From NCBI GenBank assembly GCA_964611385.1, contig CAZSXS010000116.1, positions 1-8,165 on the forward strand: 8,165 bases of DNA, in the 5' to 3' direction. Made by a program: the position numbers and the translations under genes. Positions 5,589 to 8,165 of the stretch are shown piece by piece. Within the stretch, counting starts at the first letter, position 1. Each line of letters opens with the position of its first letter. Below the pieces are notes generated by a model. It did not search any database and was not told where the DNA came from. It saw only the letters and a list, made by a program, of their open reading frames with translations. Origin of the DNA: CAZSXS01 sp964611385. GTDB taxonomy: Bacteria; Bacillota; Clostridia; Lachnospirales; CAYPQA01.

Positions 5589-8021
5589 TTACTTGTAAAT
5601 GATTTCCGTTCCCTGATAATAATGAGCCAAGACATCCTGTACGCTAAAGCCACGATCCAACATTCCCTTGACGCCGACTTGGCTCATGCCTACGCCGTGG
5701 CCGTTGCCGCCGCCGTAGACGGTAATTTTGCTTAAGTTGCCGTTTTGGCTGTAGGTCTTGTCAAAGACAAAAAATCCGCTTGGCATTAAGGCGTAATTCT
5801 CAACCTTGGTGCCGTCTTTGCGGTTGATGACCCCAGGCTGTAACAAGAGCCGTATGTTATATTCCGTAGAAACAATAACAATAGCCTCCGTGCCGATCAA
5901 CTTCACCTGTAATAGATTCCCCGCAGTGGAACGCTTTACGACTTCAATGTCCAGAAGGGTTCCGATGGATTTGATTGGGCGGCTTCTGTAGCGTCCGTCC
6001 TTTTGCAGGGTTTTGATCAGATTGGGGTTTACATCATACCTAGCTCCAATATTGGCGTTGATGGACTTGTTTAGTTGGGCGACTGTTACCTCCGTATTCC
6101 AGCGGAACCAGGCGAAGCTGCTGTCATAGGCATCCACGTTCATGTTTTTGAAGAAGGCGGCAGCGTTTTCTTCTACACTCAGATCAATATAGTCCCCAAC
6201 ATACTGCTTTTTAGAAGATAAATACACAGGAGTCTCAACCGGGAAGGTGTTCTTGGCCCAAACCTCTCCGCTGTTAGCCGTAATCCCAGAAGAAGTGGAG
6301 TAAAAGTTGGCACTGATTACCTGTCCATTGTAGGCTAGGTACTGCCCCTTTGTTTCATTGACAGCCTGAATTGAGGTTTCATTCTCTGGAATGTTGTTGT
6401 AAACCTGACTGCTTACGGAATCGTCAATGTTGGCCCCGTATGTATAATATCGGTTGGCAAAGTATTGATTATACGCATAGCTTCGCGCGGTTATAGCTTG
6501 CACAGCGGACACCGTCACGCCATAAGAAGAAGGCATTTCACTGGGTACCACCGCATAAAGGTAGGTTTCCGGTGAAATCTCATTGACGATGGAGTAACCG
6601 CCCTTTTCTAGACCGATTTCAATGATGCCTGCATATTTGGGATTTTGATTGCCCGGCCAGTTCCGCTTTACACTCTTCAACTCAATCTTGCCTGTTCCGC
6701 TTGGCTGTATGGTCAGCCTGTCTGCTCCGTACAGACCCTTGGCGTCCGTGCTGAAAACCTCGCCTGCCTTCATACTGAGATAAACCCCTGAGCCGCTGAT
6801 GGTATAATCGGTATCACAGCTCAAGCTTACAGACTTATGAATATAGCCCGCATAACCAGAGGTACTGATGACCACCCGCAAGTTTCTGAAATCAGCTGGT
6901 TCATGTATCGTTGCAGCGCATACTTTTCCGTCCTTGATATAAAAATCTGCAATTTGTGTACCCACAACCAAGTTGACAGGTGCCTTCCATTTGACCGAAC
7001 CGCTTACATCATACACTTTAAAAGGATCGTCCAAAGGTAGACTTCTTTCGCTGAACTCGATTTTATCCTTTGTAACACGCTTGATAATTCCGCTTGTGGT
7101 TTGCCCATACAAGTTCAGATTCAGGACTTCGCCCTTCCAAACACTACAATCAACAATCTTTCCTTCTCCTTCAATTTTTGTGTTTGCAGTAATGGTGTAG
7201 CTTCGTTCCGCACCACCAGAGAAAATCGTTATACTTTCTGCCGTATGAGCAACCACATAGGCATTTTTAATCGTAGGTGTTTCCGACTCAATAGCTAAGA
7301 CTGCTAGAATCTGCTCGTCCTTAGCCAGGACTCTAACTTCCGTGTCGATGTAAGGGTCCATATTAATCCCCCCGTGAGTCATAGGGCCTACATCTGTGAC
7401 CAAAGCCCAGGCATTTAGGCTGCTGTTATTGCTTCTGGTTGCCAGGACAGTGAAGTGCTTTTGACTAACGCCATACAAGGCGCCAAAGCCAAGAGGGTCA
7501 AGCTCATTCAAAAGCTTAATATACAAATCGACCCATAAGGCCAAGGAAATATCCTTATCCTTATTACTATCGTCCATAGCAATTTTAAGCCTGGAGGACG
7601 AGTTCAGCTTCAGGATAAAATCCTGTGCCTCGGCCAAGGTTAGGTTTTGCTCCGGACGGAAATAGTCCCCATCAGGAACCAGTCCCAGGATCACCAGGGT
7701 ATTGATATAGCTGTCATACCATTTGGACGCGTCCGTGTCCAAAAAGGAAATCTCCCGATCAAAAACAATTTCGTCCCCAAAGGTCAAGGCTAGCATACGG
7801 GCAACCAAGGCCCTTGATATAGGCACATCATCGTTGAAGCTATCGGATATGGTCGGCAAGCCGGCAGCGTGAGCGACACTTGGCCCCGCACCGCTAATCA
7901 AGCCGAGCGTAAGAGACAAAATCAAGACGGCATTGAGGAACCGCACAATGGTTCCTTTTTTGGATTGCTTCTCTGTTAATTTCATAGTTGGTTTCTTTGT
8001 CTGCATCATTTCCAGCAACAT
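5589..8021 (-). CDS. Exported SLH-domain SpoIID/LytB-like cell-wall protein
   Basis: The 810-residue protein starts with a basic N-terminus and a hydrophobic signal segment (about 27-45) ending near AHAA, so it is exported. Residues about 66-140 hold S-layer homology sequence: the end of one repeat (ISRALVARMLAL) and one fuller repeat through FRPEQNLTLAEAQDFILKL, expected to bind wall polysaccharide. Residues about 190-350 are a beta-rich region I do not recognise. From about 375 to the end is a SpoIID/LytB domain, with VVPSEMPSSYG (Glu495 aligning with the catalytic glutamate of SpoIID transglycosylase), AVQAITARSYA, and the C-terminal GNGHGVGMSQVGVKGML. The family cleaves glycan strands in peptidoglycan; SpoIID itself acts in engulfment during sporulation, and LytB-like members enhance an amidase. 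Size and SLH sequence point to a vegetative wall protein rather than SpoIID proper. Start choice: the TTG at 8033 is part of the ribosome binding site; the ATG at 8021, five bases after GGAGG, is preferred. Confidence 0.9.
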   Translation of the reverse strand: MLLEMMQTKKPTMKLTEKQSKKGTIVRFLNAVLILSLTLGLISGAGPSVAHAAGLPTISDSFNDDVPISRALVARMLALTFGDEIVFDREISFLDTDASKWYDSYINTLVILGLVPDGDYFRPEQNLTLAEAQDFILKLNSSSRLKIAMDDSNKDKDISLALWVDLYIKLLNELDPLGFGALYGVSQKHFTVLATRSNNSSLNAWALVTDVGPMTHGGINMDPYIDTEVRVLAKDEQILAVLAIESETPTIKNAYVVAHTAESITIFSGGAERSYTITANTKIEGEGKIVDCSVWKGEVLNLNLYGQTTSGIIKRVTKDKIEFSERSLPLDDPFKVYDVSGSVKWKAPVNLVVGTQIADFYIKDGKVCAATIHEPADFRNLRVVISTSGYAGYIHKSVSLSCDTDYTISGSGVYLSMKAGEVFSTDAKGLYGADRLTIQPSGTGKIELKSVKRNWPGNQNPKYAGIIEIGLEKGGYSIVNEISPETYLYAVVPSEMPSSYGVTVSAVQAITARSYAYNQYFANRYYTYGANIDDSVSSQVYNNIPENETSIQAVNETKGQYLAYNGQVISANFYSTSSGITANSGEVWAKNTFPVETPVYLSSKKQYVGDYIDLSVEENAAAFFKNMNVDAYDSSFAWFRWNTEVTVAQLNKSINANIGARYDVNPNLIKTLQKDGRYRSRPIKSIGTLLDIEVVKRSTAGNLLQVKLIGTEAIVIVSTEYNIRLLLQPGVINRKDGTKVENYALMPSGFFVFDKTYSQNGNLSKITVYGGGNGHGVGMSQVGVKGMLDRGFSVQDVLAHYYQGTEIIYK

Positions 8022-8055
8022 GATCCCCTCCAAGGTTCATTTGTATTTTTGGACA

Positions 8056-8084
8056 AGTATAGCACTACAGGGAAAATATGTCAA
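8056..8084 (-). promoter_or_regulatory. Sigma-A promoter of the SLH-SpoIID gene
   Basis: On the minus strand TTGACA (8084-8079), then 17 bases, then TATACT (8061-8056): the same hexamers and spacing as the ars promoter. It lies about 35 bases before the ATG at 8021. The match to the vegetative consensus argues against exclusive sporulation control. Confidence 0.8.
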
Positions 8085-8110
8085 AGAGCTTTGAGAATGT
8101 AGACCGTGGA

Positions 8111-8163
8111 GGGAGGAAGGGAAAAACTTTTTCAAACGGCGAAAAAGTTTTTCCCTTCCTCCC
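8111..8163. repeat. Perfect 23-bp inverted repeat (strong hairpin)
   Basis: The left arm at 8111-8133 (GGGAGGAAGGGAAAAAC then TTTTTC) is exactly complementary to the right arm at 8141-8163 across the seven-base loop AAACGGC. Each arm ends in a small palindrome of its own (GAAAAAcTTTTTC and GAAAAAgTTTTTC). It lies just upstream of the -35 box of the SLH-SpoIID gene. No run of T follows outside the stem on either visible side, so it is not a textbook terminator, although it could end transcription from a gene beyond the right edge. Confidence 0.85.
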
Positions 8164-8165
8164 CC

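Noticed and set aside
8022..8033. TTG starts giving longer N-termini for the SLH-SpoIID gene (8033), corA (5471) and the permease (4181)
   Set aside because: In the first two the TTG is part of the TTGGAGG ribosome binding site; in the permease it is only three bases from GGAGG. In each case a well-spaced ATG lies just downstream.

Overview
The window looks like a piece of chromosome from a low-to-moderate GC, endospore-forming Firmicute. A clostridial or Peptococcaceae-type host is my best guess, from the protein flavour, the strong GGAGG ribosome binding sites, the SLH-SpoIID protein and the thioredoxin-like/ArsP arsenic operon; genus cannot be fixed from sequence alone. All eight recognisable genes lie on the minus strand, so transcription runs right to left.

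From the right edge: a perfect 23-bp inverted repeat (8111-8163), then a consensus promoter (TTGACA-17-TATACT) driving an exported SLH/SpoIID (LytB-like) cell-wall protein (5589-8021). Next is a 103-bp MITE-like element (5473-5575) whose end lies 3 bp from the corA ribosome binding site, then a CorA-type divalent-cation channel (4605-5459) and its terminator (4548-4582).

The centre is a compact four-gene arsenic operon with its own consensus promoter (4514-4542): arsR, an ArsP/UPF0718-type permease, a small cysteine-rich thioredoxin-like protein and a low-molecular-weight-phosphatase-type arsenate reductase arsC. It is closed by a rho-independent terminator (2264-2303). Stop codons, Shine-Dalgarno sites and starts overlap tightly. 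The logic is that ArsR senses As(III)/Sb(III), ArsC reduces arsenate, the thioredoxin-like protein probably handles thiol redox or metalloid transfer, and the permease exports the product. No ArsB, Acr3 or ArsA gene is present.

The left part is accessory in character. A second copy of the MITE-like element (2043-2145, 87% identical to the first and inverted relative to it) lies just upstream of a GNAT acetyltransferase-methyltransferase fusion gene (645-1991) and may supply its promoter. The last gene (51-530) has an N-terminal extension plus only the first third or so of a NADAR (ADP-ribose-processing) domain, ending abruptly near the left edge.

The strongest candidates for a second look are the MITE pair and its promoter-like ends, the MITE next to corA, the GNAT-methyltransferase fusion, the arsenic operon relying on an ArsP-type permease with several extra cysteine clusters, the truncated NADAR gene, and the long perfect hairpin at the right edge. 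I saw no clear new defence system, CRISPR array, tRNA, rRNA or complete insertion sequence.
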